A program made the translations under genes and the position numbers. Below are positions 1 through 8,500 of a stretch of DNA of 9,588 nucleotides, piece by piece. Under the pieces are notes generated by a model that was not told the origin of the DNA, ran no database searches, and saw only the letters and a program-made list of their open reading frames with translations. Each line of letters starts with the position of its first letter. Within the stretch, counting starts at the first letter, position 1. This stretch comes from an uncultured Eubacteriales bacterium (GTDB lineage Bacteria > Bacillota > Clostridia > Oscillospirales > CAG-272): positions 1 through 9,588 of the forward strand of contig ONVJ01000193.1 in NCBI GenBank assembly GCA_900321265.1, read 5' to 3'.

Positions 1-3000
1 CCGAAGACGCTTCACCTCGGCTGCGAGAAGCCCCGCGCCTACTTCATCCCCGCCGATCGCGAGGAGGACGCCCGTTCAGAGCGCCGCGCCGCCTCCTCCC
101 GCTTCCTTTCGCTCACGGGCGACTGGAAATTCTTCTTTGCCGAAAATGAGTCGGGCCTGCCCGACTTTCTGTCGGCAGACTTCGATCCCGCGGCGGGAGA
201 GGACATGACGGTGCCCCGCAGCTGGCAGACGGTGCCGGGACACGACGTCCCCAACTACACCAACGTCAGGTACCCCTTCCCGGTCGATCCTCCGCATGTC
301 CCCGACGACAATCCCTGCGCCCTCTACTTCCGCTCATTCACCGTCGGATCCGCCTTCCGCGAGGGCAGAAGGATCTATATGAACTTCGAGGGAGTCGACT
401 CCTGCTTTTATCTCTGGGTGAACAATATCTTCATCGGATACAGCCAGGTCAGCCACATGACGAGCGAGTTCGAGGTGACCCGCGCCGTCCATCAGGGCCG
501 CAACACCGTCAAGGTGCTCGTCTTCAAGTGGTCGGACGGATCATATCTCGAGGACCAGGACAAGTTCCGCTTCTCTGGGATCTTCCGCGACGTCTATCTC
601 CTCTCGAGAGATCAGGTCCACATCCGTGACATCTACTGCAAGCCCGAGCTCAACACCTCCTTCTCGCAGGGAGTGATCGGCCTCGAGCTGTCGCTCACCG
701 GAAAAGCGAAGGTCGACGTCAGTCTGGAAGGCCCGTCGGGACTTGAGGAGTCGTCGGCGTCGATCGAGATCGACGGCGACGGCGAGGTCGAGGTCCTTGT
801 GGCAAAGCCCTCCCTCTGGAGCGACGAGCAGCCCTCCCTCTACACCCTCACCGTCAGATGCGGCGACGAGGTGATCTGCCTCCGCACCGGCTTCCGCCGC
901 GTCGTCGTCAAAGACAAGGTCATATATATAAACGGAAAAAAGGTCAAGGCAAAAGGCGTCAACCGCCACGACAGCCACCCATATCTCGGCTCGGCGACAC
1001 CCCTTGACCATATGATCGAGGATCTTTACATACTCAAACGCCACAACGTCAACATGATCAGGACGAGCCACTATCCGAACGACCCTCGGCTCCCCGGACT
1101 CTGCGACCGCCTCGGCTTCTACCTCTGCGACGAGACCGACCTCGAGACCCACGGCATGCAGACGGTCGGCGACTGGGACTACTTCGTCCGCGAGCCCGAA
1201 TGGACCGAATCGCTCGTCGACCGTGCCGCCAGGATGTTCGAGCGGGACAAGAACCACCCGTCGGTGATATTCTGGTCGCTCGGGAACGAGTCGGGCATGG
1301 GCGACAACCAGCGCATGATGGCCGAATATATCAAATCGAGGATGCCCGGCGCCCTCGTCCACTGCGAGGACATCTCGAGAAGGCTCCACGCCCGCGATTC
1401 GAAGACCGGCCTGCCCCGCTCGACCGAGGAATGCGATTTCATCGACATCGAGTCGAGAATGTATCCTCCGGTATCTGAGATACTCGACTATATCGCGAAC
1501 AAAAAGTTCACGAAGCCTTTCTTCCTCTGCGAATACTGCCACGCCATGGGCAACGGCCCGGGCGATCTCGCAGCCTACTGGGAGGCGATCCGCTCTCACG
1601 ACGAGTTCTTCGGAGGCTGCGTCTGGGAGTTTCTCGACCACTCGGTCGCTACCGGCGACGACATTTACGCAGATCCTCATTTCATATACGGAGGCGACTT
1701 CGGCGACAGACCGAACGACGGAAACTTCTGCGTGGACGGCCTCGTATATCCCGACCGCAGACCTCACACCGGCATGCTGGAATACAAGCAGATCCTCGCT
1801 CCCTTCGCGATAGAGAAGGTCAGCCTCTCTGACGGAAAGCTCTCCTTCAGAGTCCGCAGCCGCAGATTTTTCACATCTCTGTCCGACCTCTCACTCTGCT
1901 GGACGGTCGAAAAGGACGGAAAACCGGTATGCGGGGGGACGGTGGAAAGTCTGGCGGTGCCGGCGGGCAGATCGAAGCTCTACACCGCCAAAGCCCCGGT
2001 AAAGGCCGAGGGCAGATGCTACGTCAACTTCTCGGTAAGGCAGCGCTTCGCGACAGAATGGGCCGACGCCGGATACGAGGTCGGCTCGGCTCAGGCCTTC
2101 GCCGGCAGCGAGAGAAGACTGTACAACATCGCCGAGGGCATGCGCGAGCAGGCTCCCATCTTCACCGCGGCAAGGCCCGACAGCTTTGTTTTTACCGCGT
2201 CTGACACCGAATATGTTCTGAGCCGGAACTCGGGACTTCTCGTATCGGTGAAGCACTGCGGACGCGAGATGCTCGCCTCTCCCGTCGCACCGACGGTCTG
2301 GCGCGCCCCCACCGACAACGACCGCAGGATCAAGGCCGACTGGCGCAATGCCGGATACGAGGAGACCTCGGTAAAATGCTACGGCTGCGAGCTCACCTCG
2401 GCGGGCGCCAAGACGGCGTCGGTCAGGGCCGAGATATCGCTCGGGACCGCATACCTGCGCCCGATACTCAAGGCTGAGATCGACTACACCTTCTTCGCCG
2501 AGGGCGGAGTCAGGGCGGTGATGAAGGTCAAAGTCAGGGAGGGCCAGCCTCCGCTGCCACGCTTCGGCGTCGAGTTCCTCATGCCCGCCGGCAGCGAGAA
2601 GCTGAGATACTTCGGCCGCGGACCGGCAGAGAGCTATTCCGACAAGCGTCTCGCAAGCCGCCAGGGGCTCTTTGAGACGGCGGTAGGCGACCACTTCGAG
2701 CACTACGTCAGGCCTCAGGAGAACTGCGCTCACGCCGACACAGAATGGTGCGCCGTCACCGATCTCTCGGGCCAGGGACTCCTCTGCACGGCCGAGGGAA
2801 AGAGCTTCTCATTCAACTGCTCGCACTTCACCCCGGCGCAGCTCACACGGACGGCTCACGACTACGAACTCGTCCCGATGAAGGAGACCTGCGTAAATCT
2901 CGACTACAGACACGCCGGGATAGGATCAAATTCCTGCGGACCGGCTCTGTCGCCCGAATACAGGCTGTCCGAGACCGAGTTCAGCTTCTCCTTCAGGCTG

Positions 3001-3054
3001 ATCCCGATGAACATCAACGACACAGATCCCTTCGCCGAGTCGGACAGAGTCTGA
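1..3054 (+). CDS. lacZ: Beta-galactosidase, GH2 family, LacZ type (5' end cut by window)
   Basis: Hydrolyses terminal beta-galactosides (lactose or plant and host oligosaccharides) to galactose, probably in the cytoplasm. The frame is open from base 1 (PKTLHLGCEKPRAYFIP), which matches the start of LacZ proteins, so only a few codons are missing; the Met at 205 is internal. Numbering from base 1 gives 1017 codons. GH2 order is visible: jelly-roll domain with WSDGSYLEDQD (about 178-188, Asp179), immunoglobulin-like domain, TIM barrel with NRHDSHP (321-327) and TSHYP (His357), the acid/base Glu430 in SLGNESG, and the nucleophile Glu511 in CEYCHAMGNGPG. The C-terminal Bgal_small_N domain is complete (WRAPTDND, YFGRGPAESYSDK, RPQENCAHADTEW). 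All catalytic residues are present, so the enzyme should be active. Codons are strongly C/G-ending. Galactoside specificity is inferred from the family; related GH2 enzymes can prefer other beta-linked sugars. Confidence 0.96.
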   Translation, partial: PKTLHLGCEKPRAYFIPADREEDARSERRAASSRFLSLTGDWKFFFAENESGLPDFLSADFDPAAGEDMTVPRSWQTVPGHDVPNYTNVRYPFPVDPPHVPDDNPCALYFRSFTVGSAFREGRRIYMNFEGVDSCFYLWVNNIFIGYSQVSHMTSEFEVTRAVHQGRNTVKVLVFKWSDGSYLEDQDKFRFSGIFRDVYLLSRDQVHIRDIYCKPELNTSFSQGVIGLELSLTGKAKVDVSLEGPSGLEESSASIEIDGDGEVEVLVAKPSLWSDEQPSLYTLTVRCGDEVICLRTGFRRVVVKDKVIYINGKKVKAKGVNRHDSHPYLGSATPLDHMIEDLYILKRHNVNMIRTSHYPNDPRLPGLCDRLGFYLCDETDLETHGMQTVGDWDYFVREPEWTESLVDRAARMFERDKNHPSVIFWSLGNESGMGDNQRMMAEYIKSRMPGALVHCEDISRRLHARDSKTGLPRSTEECDFIDIESRMYPPVSEILDYIANKKFTKPFFLCEYCHAMGNGPGDLAAYWEAIRSHDEFFGGCVWEFLDHSVATGDDIYADPHFIYGGDFGDRPNDGNFCVDGLVYPDRRPHTGMLEYKQILAPFAIEKVSLSDGKLSFRVRSRRFFTSLSDLSLCWTVEKDGKPVCGGTVESLAVPAGRSKLYTAKAPVKAEGRCYVNFSVRQRFATEWADAGYEVGSAQAFAGSERRLYNIAEGMREQAPIFTAARPDSFVFTASDTEYVLSRNSGLLVSVKHCGREMLASPVAPTVWRAPTDNDRRIKADWRNAGYEETSVKCYGCELTSAGAKTASVRAEISLGTAYLRPILKAEIDYTFFAEGGVRAVMKVKVREGQPPLPRFGVEFLMPAGSEKLRYFGRGPAESYSDKRLASRQGLFETAVGDHFEHYVRPQENCAHADTEWCAVTDLSGQGLLCTAEGKSFSFNCSHFTPAQLTRTAHDYELVPMKETCVNLDYRHAGIGSNSCGPALSPEYRLSETEFSFSFRLIPMNINDTDPFAESDRV

Positions 3055-3073
3055 CAGAGGCGTACAGAGATTG

Positions 3074-3126
3074 CGGGGCTGTCACCCGCCCGTGGAACGG
3101 GCCCGCGACAGCCCCGGCCTTTCTTT
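3074..3126 (+). terminator. Rho-independent terminator after the beta-galactosidase gene
   Basis: Nineteen bases after the stop codon, GGGGCTGTC (3075-3083) pairs perfectly with GACAGCCCC (3107-3115), extended by C3074-G3116. Nested inside is a second stem, GCCCG (3088-3092) with CGGGC (3098-3102). The hairpin is followed by a T-rich stretch, CCTTTCTTT, ending at 3126. It would end the beta-galactosidase transcript. The T-tract is interrupted by Cs, so termination may be incomplete. The hairpin ends only about 15 bases before the start codon of the next gene and abuts its ribosome binding site, so read-through could also affect translation of that gene. Confidence 0.75.
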
Positions 3127-3140
3127 GAAGAGGAAACGAC

Positions 3141-4880
3141 ATGAGACCAAAACATTTGACGGTCGCGGCGCTCCTTGCCGCTCTGCTTCTCGCCGTCGCA
3201 GGATGCCGAAACGGGACTCAGACAGAGCCTCCGGGCAGCGGTACTGCCCCGGACGGCACCTCCGGGACCCAGTCCCTGACATCGGCCGTCCCCGCGGATG
3301 AAACCGGTGACTTCATCATCGCGGAGAACGGCATACCGGTATGCTCACTGGTCGCAGGCCCCGGCAGCGCCGAGCGGACGGCGGCCGAGACAATAAGACT
3401 GAAGCTCAAGGAAACGCTCGGGATCGATCTCCCGGTGAAGAACACGACGGGAGCTTCATCGGATGCCGAGATAGTGATCGGCTGCTTTGTCGACGGCATC
3501 CCGGCGGACGCCTACCCGTTCGCCCGGTACGGGAGCTGGTGCGTCGGCAGATCGGGCGGCAAGCTCGTCGTATACGCGCTCGACGAAAAGTCCTACGGCG
3601 CCGCGGCGGCGAATCTTCCCGCGTATATCCTCCGCTCCTCATCGGACGGAACGGTCAAACTCGCCAAGGCGTTTTATTGCAGCGAGACAAACTTTCAGCT
3701 GCCCGTCGCGGTCCCGCCTGCCGAGGGCGCCGTCGCCTCCTATGTCCAGCCGACCGGAGGGAGCGACACCTCGAAGCGCTGCTCGCAGGTCGGCTTCCGG
3801 AACGTCACCGGGGATTTCTTTGACAGATACTGCGAAAAGCTCCTGTCGCTCTCATATGAGAAGGTATTTGAAAACTCCTTCAGTTCGAACATATACAGGA
3901 CCTTCCTGAAGGAGGGGGAGATGCTGTCGGTCGGCTACTTCCCCTCTCTGCACCAGATGAGGATCGTCTCGGAGCCGGCGCCTTCGACGCCGGTATGGGA
4001 GCTTCCGTCGGGAGAGCGGACCGGCAAGGTGAAACTCTTTCAGATCGAGGACACGACGAAGGAGCACGCGAGCTGCTTCATCGTCACTCTCAGCGACGGC
4101 AGGTATCTACTCTACGACACCGGAGTCGAGGCCACCGCCGATCAGATCTATGACTACATGCAGAAGAACAACCGCTTTTCCGACGGGAAGATACACATCG
4201 CGGCGGTCATAATCAGCCATCCCCACCCCGACCATATGAACGGTCTCGCTCCGCTGGCGTCGAAATACGGCGGAAAGATCGTCTGCGACGCGGTCATGTA
4301 CAACCTTGTGTCGGTCGATATGCAGAGCATATACGGCGCGTCGGAGCTCAACGGGAGGCAGAACACCCTCAACGAAGCGGCAAAGAAGCTCGGAGCGGAG
4401 GTCTTCTGCCTGAGAGCGGGCCAGAAATTCACCCTGTCGGGCACCGATTTCGAGATCCTTTTCACCCCCGACGAGCTGGGCGACGTCAAACTCACCGGAA
4501 AGAACGCCGCCGGGGAATCAGACACCACATACGACATGAACAACTCCTGCCTGATCGTCAGGATGACCGAGAGCGGACAGGAGACGGTCTTCACCGGCGA
4601 CTGCAGGGGCGGCGAGGCCGACCTGATCACCAGGATGTTCGCCCGAGGCTTTTCGGGCGACATCATGACGGTCGCCCACCACGGCTTCAACGTCACGGGC
4701 ACGCTCTGGCTCTACAAGACGGCGAAGCCGAGAGTGCTTTTCTGGACGATAACGAAGGATAACGCCGACACCTCGCGCTCCTTCGTAAAGCAGCTCCGGG
4801 CCGCCGACTATGTCGTCCGCCACTTCTACGAAGACACCGCGGTCGAGATCACGCTGCCCTACGACCCGACCGCGGGATAG
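3141..4880 (+). CDS. Lipoprotein with ComEC-like metallo-beta-lactamase domain
   Basis: A 579-residue secreted lipoprotein, probably a metal-dependent hydrolase on the outer face of the membrane. The start is set by AGAGGA about 8 bases upstream and by a lipoprotein signal peptide: charged MRPKH, a hydrophobic stretch, and lipobox VAGC with Cys22 as the lipidated residue. Residues 23-55 form a Thr/Ser/Gly-rich linker. Residues about 57-175 form an alpha/beta domain ending in strands such as IVIG and KLVVYA; this pattern recalls the N-terminal accessory domains of GH67 and GH20 enzymes, an uncertain assignment. A middle segment (about 205-290) is unrecognised. The MBL domain (about 295-575) shows YDTG (Asp326), HPHPDH (His360, His362, Asp364, His365), FTGDC (Asp487) and AHHG (His513, His514), as in ComEC and related proteins. 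These residues should bind two metal ions, usually zinc. The substrate is unknown; phosphodiester, lactone or sugar-linked substrates are possible. No transmembrane channel or DNA-uptake partner is seen, so a competence role is unlikely. No promoter of its own was found. Confidence 0.85.
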   Translation: MRPKHLTVAALLAALLLAVAGCRNGTQTEPPGSGTAPDGTSGTQSLTSAVPADETGDFIIAENGIPVCSLVAGPGSAERTAAETIRLKLKETLGIDLPVKNTTGASSDAEIVIGCFVDGIPADAYPFARYGSWCVGRSGGKLVVYALDEKSYGAAAANLPAYILRSSSDGTVKLAKAFYCSETNFQLPVAVPPAEGAVASYVQPTGGSDTSKRCSQVGFRNVTGDFFDRYCEKLLSLSYEKVFENSFSSNIYRTFLKEGEMLSVGYFPSLHQMRIVSEPAPSTPVWELPSGERTGKVKLFQIEDTTKEHASCFIVTLSDGRYLLYDTGVEATADQIYDYMQKNNRFSDGKIHIAAVIISHPHPDHMNGLAPLASKYGGKIVCDAVMYNLVSVDMQSIYGASELNGRQNTLNEAAKKLGAEVFCLRAGQKFTLSGTDFEILFTPDELGDVKLTGKNAAGESDTTYDMNNSCLIVRMTESGQETVFTGDCRGGEADLITRMFARGFSGDIMTVAHHGFNVTGTLWLYKTAKPRVLFWTITKDNADTSRSFVKQLRAADYVVRHFYEDTAVEITLPYDPTAG

Positions 4881-4944
4881 GCGGCAGTAACCGAAGCAGG
4901 ATACAGCGAATTATTTGATGTTTTTTATCCGCAAGCAAAAAAAC

Positions 4945-4980
4945 TGTAAGATTTTCCGAAAAAAGGTTAGATATCTTACA
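4945..4980 (+). promoter_or_regulatory. ECF-type promoter candidate and 8-bp inverted repeat upstream of the sigma gene
   Basis: The 138-base gap 4881-5018 is A/T-rich compared with both flanks. It holds TGTAAG followed by ATTTT (4945-4955), then GGTTAGATAT (4965-4974). This layout, a TGtAA-type -35 element with a T-tract followed about 14-16 bases later by a GTT/CGT-type -10 element, resembles promoters read by Firmicutes ECF sigma factors, so it may be an autoregulated promoter. The same bases contain a perfect inverted repeat, TGTAAGAT (4945-4952) and ATCTTACA (4973-4980), which could instead be an operator or a weak hairpin. A housekeeping reading (TTTATC at 4924, 17-base spacer, TAAGAT at 4947) is a poor match. 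No terminator for the upstream gene was found in the gap. Transcription from here would give a leader of about 35-40 bases ending in a strong GGAGGA (5008-5013). Confidence 0.45.
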
Positions 4981-5018
4981 GAGAGACACTTTTTTCATTT
5001 ATCTTCCGGAGGATTATT

Positions 5019-5570
5019 ATGGACGACGCACAAATCATTTCTCTGCTCTTTGACCGTTCCGAGCAGGGACTGCGCGAGATCGAGAAATCCTACGGAGAAA
5101 AGATGCGGGGACTTGCTTTCAGGCTCTGCGGCAACGAACAGGACACAGGCGAGATAGTCAACGACGCGCTGCTGGCGGCATGGAACTCGATCCCTCCGGC
5201 ACGGCCGGCGCCGCTGTCGGCTTATCTGTTGAAGATAGTCAGAAATCTTGCCTGCAACCGGGTAAGGAGCCGGAACGCCGCCTTGCGGCGCGCTGTTGTC
5301 CTTCCCGCTGATGAGCTGGCTGACGAGCTGATGTCGGACGACCCCGAAGAACGGATCGACCCCGCGGCGCTCGCTTCGGCGCTCAATGATTTTCTGGCGT
5401 CAAGAAAGAAAACTGACAGGCTGATCTTTTTAAAACGCTACTGGTTTTCAGCCGGGATCTCTGAGATTTCCGCACAAACAGGTCTTTCCGTGACAGCGGT
5501 ATCGGTCCGCCTCTCCAGAATGAAAAAGTCGCTCTCGGAACTGCTGGAAAAAAGAGGTATCCGACTGTGA
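5019..5570 (+). CDS. ECF-family RNA polymerase sigma factor (sigma-70 group 4)
   Basis: A 183-residue alternative sigma factor that directs RNA polymerase to a small set of promoters. The ATG follows GGAGGA by five bases. Region 2 spans about residues 12-85 and includes the helix QDTGEIVNDALLAAWNSI (41-58) and the DNA-melting and -10-reading part LSAYLLKIVRNLACNRVR (66-83). A short acidic linker (DELADELMSDDPEERID) follows. Region 4 spans about 117-175, with the helix-turn-helix GISEISAQTGLSVTAVSVRLSRM (136-158) reading the -35 element. There is no region 1.1 or 3, as expected for ECF factors, and the length is typical. The stop overlaps the GTG start of the next gene by 4 bases, the usual arrangement for a sigma factor and its anti-sigma partner. 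Its regulon is not visible here apart from its own possible promoter. Codons are less GC-biased than those of the beta-galactosidase gene. Confidence 0.93.
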   Translation: MDDAQIISLLFDRSEQGLREIEKSYGEKMRGLAFRLCGNEQDTGEIVNDALLAAWNSIPPARPAPLSAYLLKIVRNLACNRVRSRNAALRRAVVLPADELADELMSDDPEERIDPAALASALNDFLASRKKTDRLIFLKRYWFSAGISEISAQTGLSVTAVSVRLSRMKKSLSELLEKRGIRL

Positions 5571-8500
5571 AAAAAAACGCAGACAGCTTCATTGTCAAAA
5601 ACGAAAAAAAAGAGAAAATCTCAAAAGCTTTCGATATCGCGCTGAGGGACATCGACGACGCCTATATCGAAGAAGCCGCAGATAATACGCCGGTGCCTTT
5701 GAAACGCACCGGCTTCCGGGTGGCAGCCCTGGCGGCGGCTCTGTCACTTACCGTCGCAATCATTATCTTTTCCGTCTTCATTCTCCTGCGCGGCCGCGCA
5801 ACCGTCGATCCTCAGCCTGCCGATGCCCCTTGGAAGACGGGAGAACTGCATCTGACCTCGGTCGTGTTCAGAGCCGAAGAAGCATCGGCGAAAAAACCGG
5901 GCTCCGCTCTTCCCTTCCTACTGCTCACCTCTCCGGCCGATTCAACTGCACTCCAACCAGATCAGGAAGTTCTTTTGTCGGACACGGTGACAGTCTCTGT
6001 CGCGCCGTACACAAGGATCAGCGGTTTTTCCGGAAACGATCTCATGCGTGTCAGACTCAGGTCAGGCGATCACGCTGACTGCGACAGCATCTGGTACGAC
6101 ATTAAGAACGACAAAATCGTCTGTCTTTCATGCCTGATCAGAGAAGCCGTCTCAGGCGATCCCGACTATACAGACGCTTGCATCAGACTCGCGATCGAGA
6201 GCGGAATGATAAGCTATGACGCTTTCCTTTCCGGAGAAGCGGCAGATATTTATGCGGAACTCTACAGAAAGATGGACAACGAGTCGGACCGCCGTGCCTT
6301 TTCGGAAGGCAGATCCAAGTCTCCGCTCCCATCGGTATCTGTTCTTGAATACGGCACGGATCCGGATAAATGTCTCTATACCCTCACGAACGCCGACAAA
6401 ACTCTGGCCTACGGGGTCTTTATATTTGATTTCAAAAGCGGCAGGGCGGTCAAACTCGACGCGAGCCATACCGGTGTCCCCGAATGCTTCAGCGGGATTC
6501 TCGGGACTCCCGAAAAAGCAGACGCCAATCTCACACTTGCCTCTGATATTATTATTTCCGACGGTTACACCCGTGTAATCGCCGAAGTCCCCTACTATCC
6601 CCTCGGAGCGGAATACAACAGCGCCACGGGAGAATTCTACCCCACCTATGCCGCCTCCACGGTCATGGTCTATACTGCAGGAGAAAACTCCTACTCCGTA
6701 TTCGGCGACGCAGTACCGAAAGACATGATGCAGACTCCCGCGGGCGGTCTGGCTGAAAAGACCGGGACAGTCTCATTCACGGCCAGAAACGGAAAAACCG
6801 CTTTTTCGGTAGACAGAGGAGATATATACTTAATTGACGGACAGCGTCTCGCGCTGCTGAATGACAGGGACGGACGTACCGCTGTCATCATGGAACAGGA
6901 CGGCAGGACCGTCTGCTATTATCCGGAAAAAACCGGGCCGCTTCCGGCAGATCCGGACAAGATCGCGGACACTACCCTTCCCTTTGAGCGCGGAGTCATT
7001 GAGGACGGAGTCTTCCGCGACCTGATCACAGGAGAAACATCTGCGCTGACAGCCGGGACGCCGGACGCCCTGGTCCGCTCGAGAGACGGCAGATTCGTAT
7101 ATTATTACGACCGCCGCGGGACGGTATTCTGCCGGGATCTGCTTACAGGCGATGAGGGCGCCGTCGAAGTCGGTCAGGCTTTCGAAAACCAGCTTTCGGA
7201 GTGCGACGACGCGACCGTGTGCCTGTTTATCGGAGGGAACGGCAGAGAACTTCTGCTGGCATATTTCAGGAACGGAGATTTGACATTTGACCGGGAGGCC
7301 TATCTCGCTTCGATCCCCGAACTCAGAGAAAAAGAGTCGTTTGTTTTTTACAACATGACTTCGGATATCGTCAACGCATTCAACCATAATTTCGAGACCG
7401 TGCTTCCCTTTTTCAGGCTCGACGGAAATCCGATTCGGATAACAGACACAAAACGGTTTACCGCTCTCGGCAGGTATCTCTCGGTAGCGGTGCTGGAAAA
7501 AAGGCTGACGCCCGGAATGTCCGAAGGAAACTATAATGAGATCTCTGATCTGATGAAATCCCCCGGCATGCTTGCCGACATTGCCGAAGCGGTCATTCCG
7601 TATTTGGAATTTACCTCGGGCGAGGCTTTCATCACTCCCGGGGGACTCCGGGACACTATGAACGGCATCACCGAGGACGCCTTCAACGAAAGATACTCCA
7701 TGCTGCAAGATTCGGTCGACCTGGAGCTAGACGTAGTGGTGTATGAAGAAGCAACTCCTGACAACTGGAAACGTCTGCTCGCAAGAAAGATCGCAAACGA
7801 CGTCGTCAGAAGACTGACCGGATACCTGTCTCCCGACGATGAAATGCGGGATATGTATCTCTTTGAAAAAAAATACGCAGAACAGACCGGAGATGCTGAA
7901 GCCGCGGAGCATTATTCCCGCCTGCTCGGTATTCTCGATTCCTTCTATGAACAATTCAATCAGGGGACAGACTCGGTGGCCGCGGAATCGATGAGACAGC
8001 GACTTATGGAAATGCTAATTCCGAGGCTTGATCCCGCTGTGGACCGCAAAGGACAATATTACGGTATTTACATGCGGCAACTCAGTCTGATCCTCGATGA
8101 ACTGTGGGACGACATCTTCGCTGCGGCGGCGGATATTTCCTACCCGGAATTTCTGTCTTCAGGAGATTTCCTGTACATTAAGAACTCCGCGGATTATTAT
8201 CTCGGATTCAACAGCACTCTTTATCAGTCTGTGGACCTTGACTGGTACGGAAGACTGATCGACAAAGATGCCCTGAAAGCTCTGCTTTCGGAGCTGGACT
8301 TTGAAAAAAAAGATGTCGCGATCTACAGAGAGGCAGCAGTAGGAGCCTACAGGATGATGCCGCTGTTTCTGACCGGAGGCAGGGACGCGTCGGGAAACGC
8401 ATATCTTGTCTCATACGGTTACGCCGCGCGGCTGACCGATGAACAGCTTCACAGATTCGTCGAAATCTGTTCGGGAAAGATCATCCCTGATTACTGTCCC

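Noticed and set aside
541..1767. Long open frame on the minus strand (408 codons) inside the beta-galactosidase gene
   Set aside because: The plus-strand frame encodes a complete GH2 protein with catalytic residues here. The antisense frame is an effect of its C/G-ending codons and its translation is low-complexity Val/Ala/Arg/Glu-rich.
1891..2733. Minus-strand open frame (280 codons) opposite the C-terminal part of the beta-galactosidase gene
   Set aside because: It lies opposite conserved Bgal_small_N coding sequence and shows no recognisable protein family.
4915..5157. Eighty-codon plus-strand frame starting in the gap before the sigma gene
   Set aside because: It overlaps the sigma gene out of frame, has no ribosome binding site, and after the overlap is a frame-shifted copy of real coding sequence.
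6830..7708. Minus-strand open frame (292 codons) opposite the large membrane protein gene
   Set aside because: The plus-strand frame runs unbroken for 1002 codons from a coupled start; the antisense translation resembles no family.
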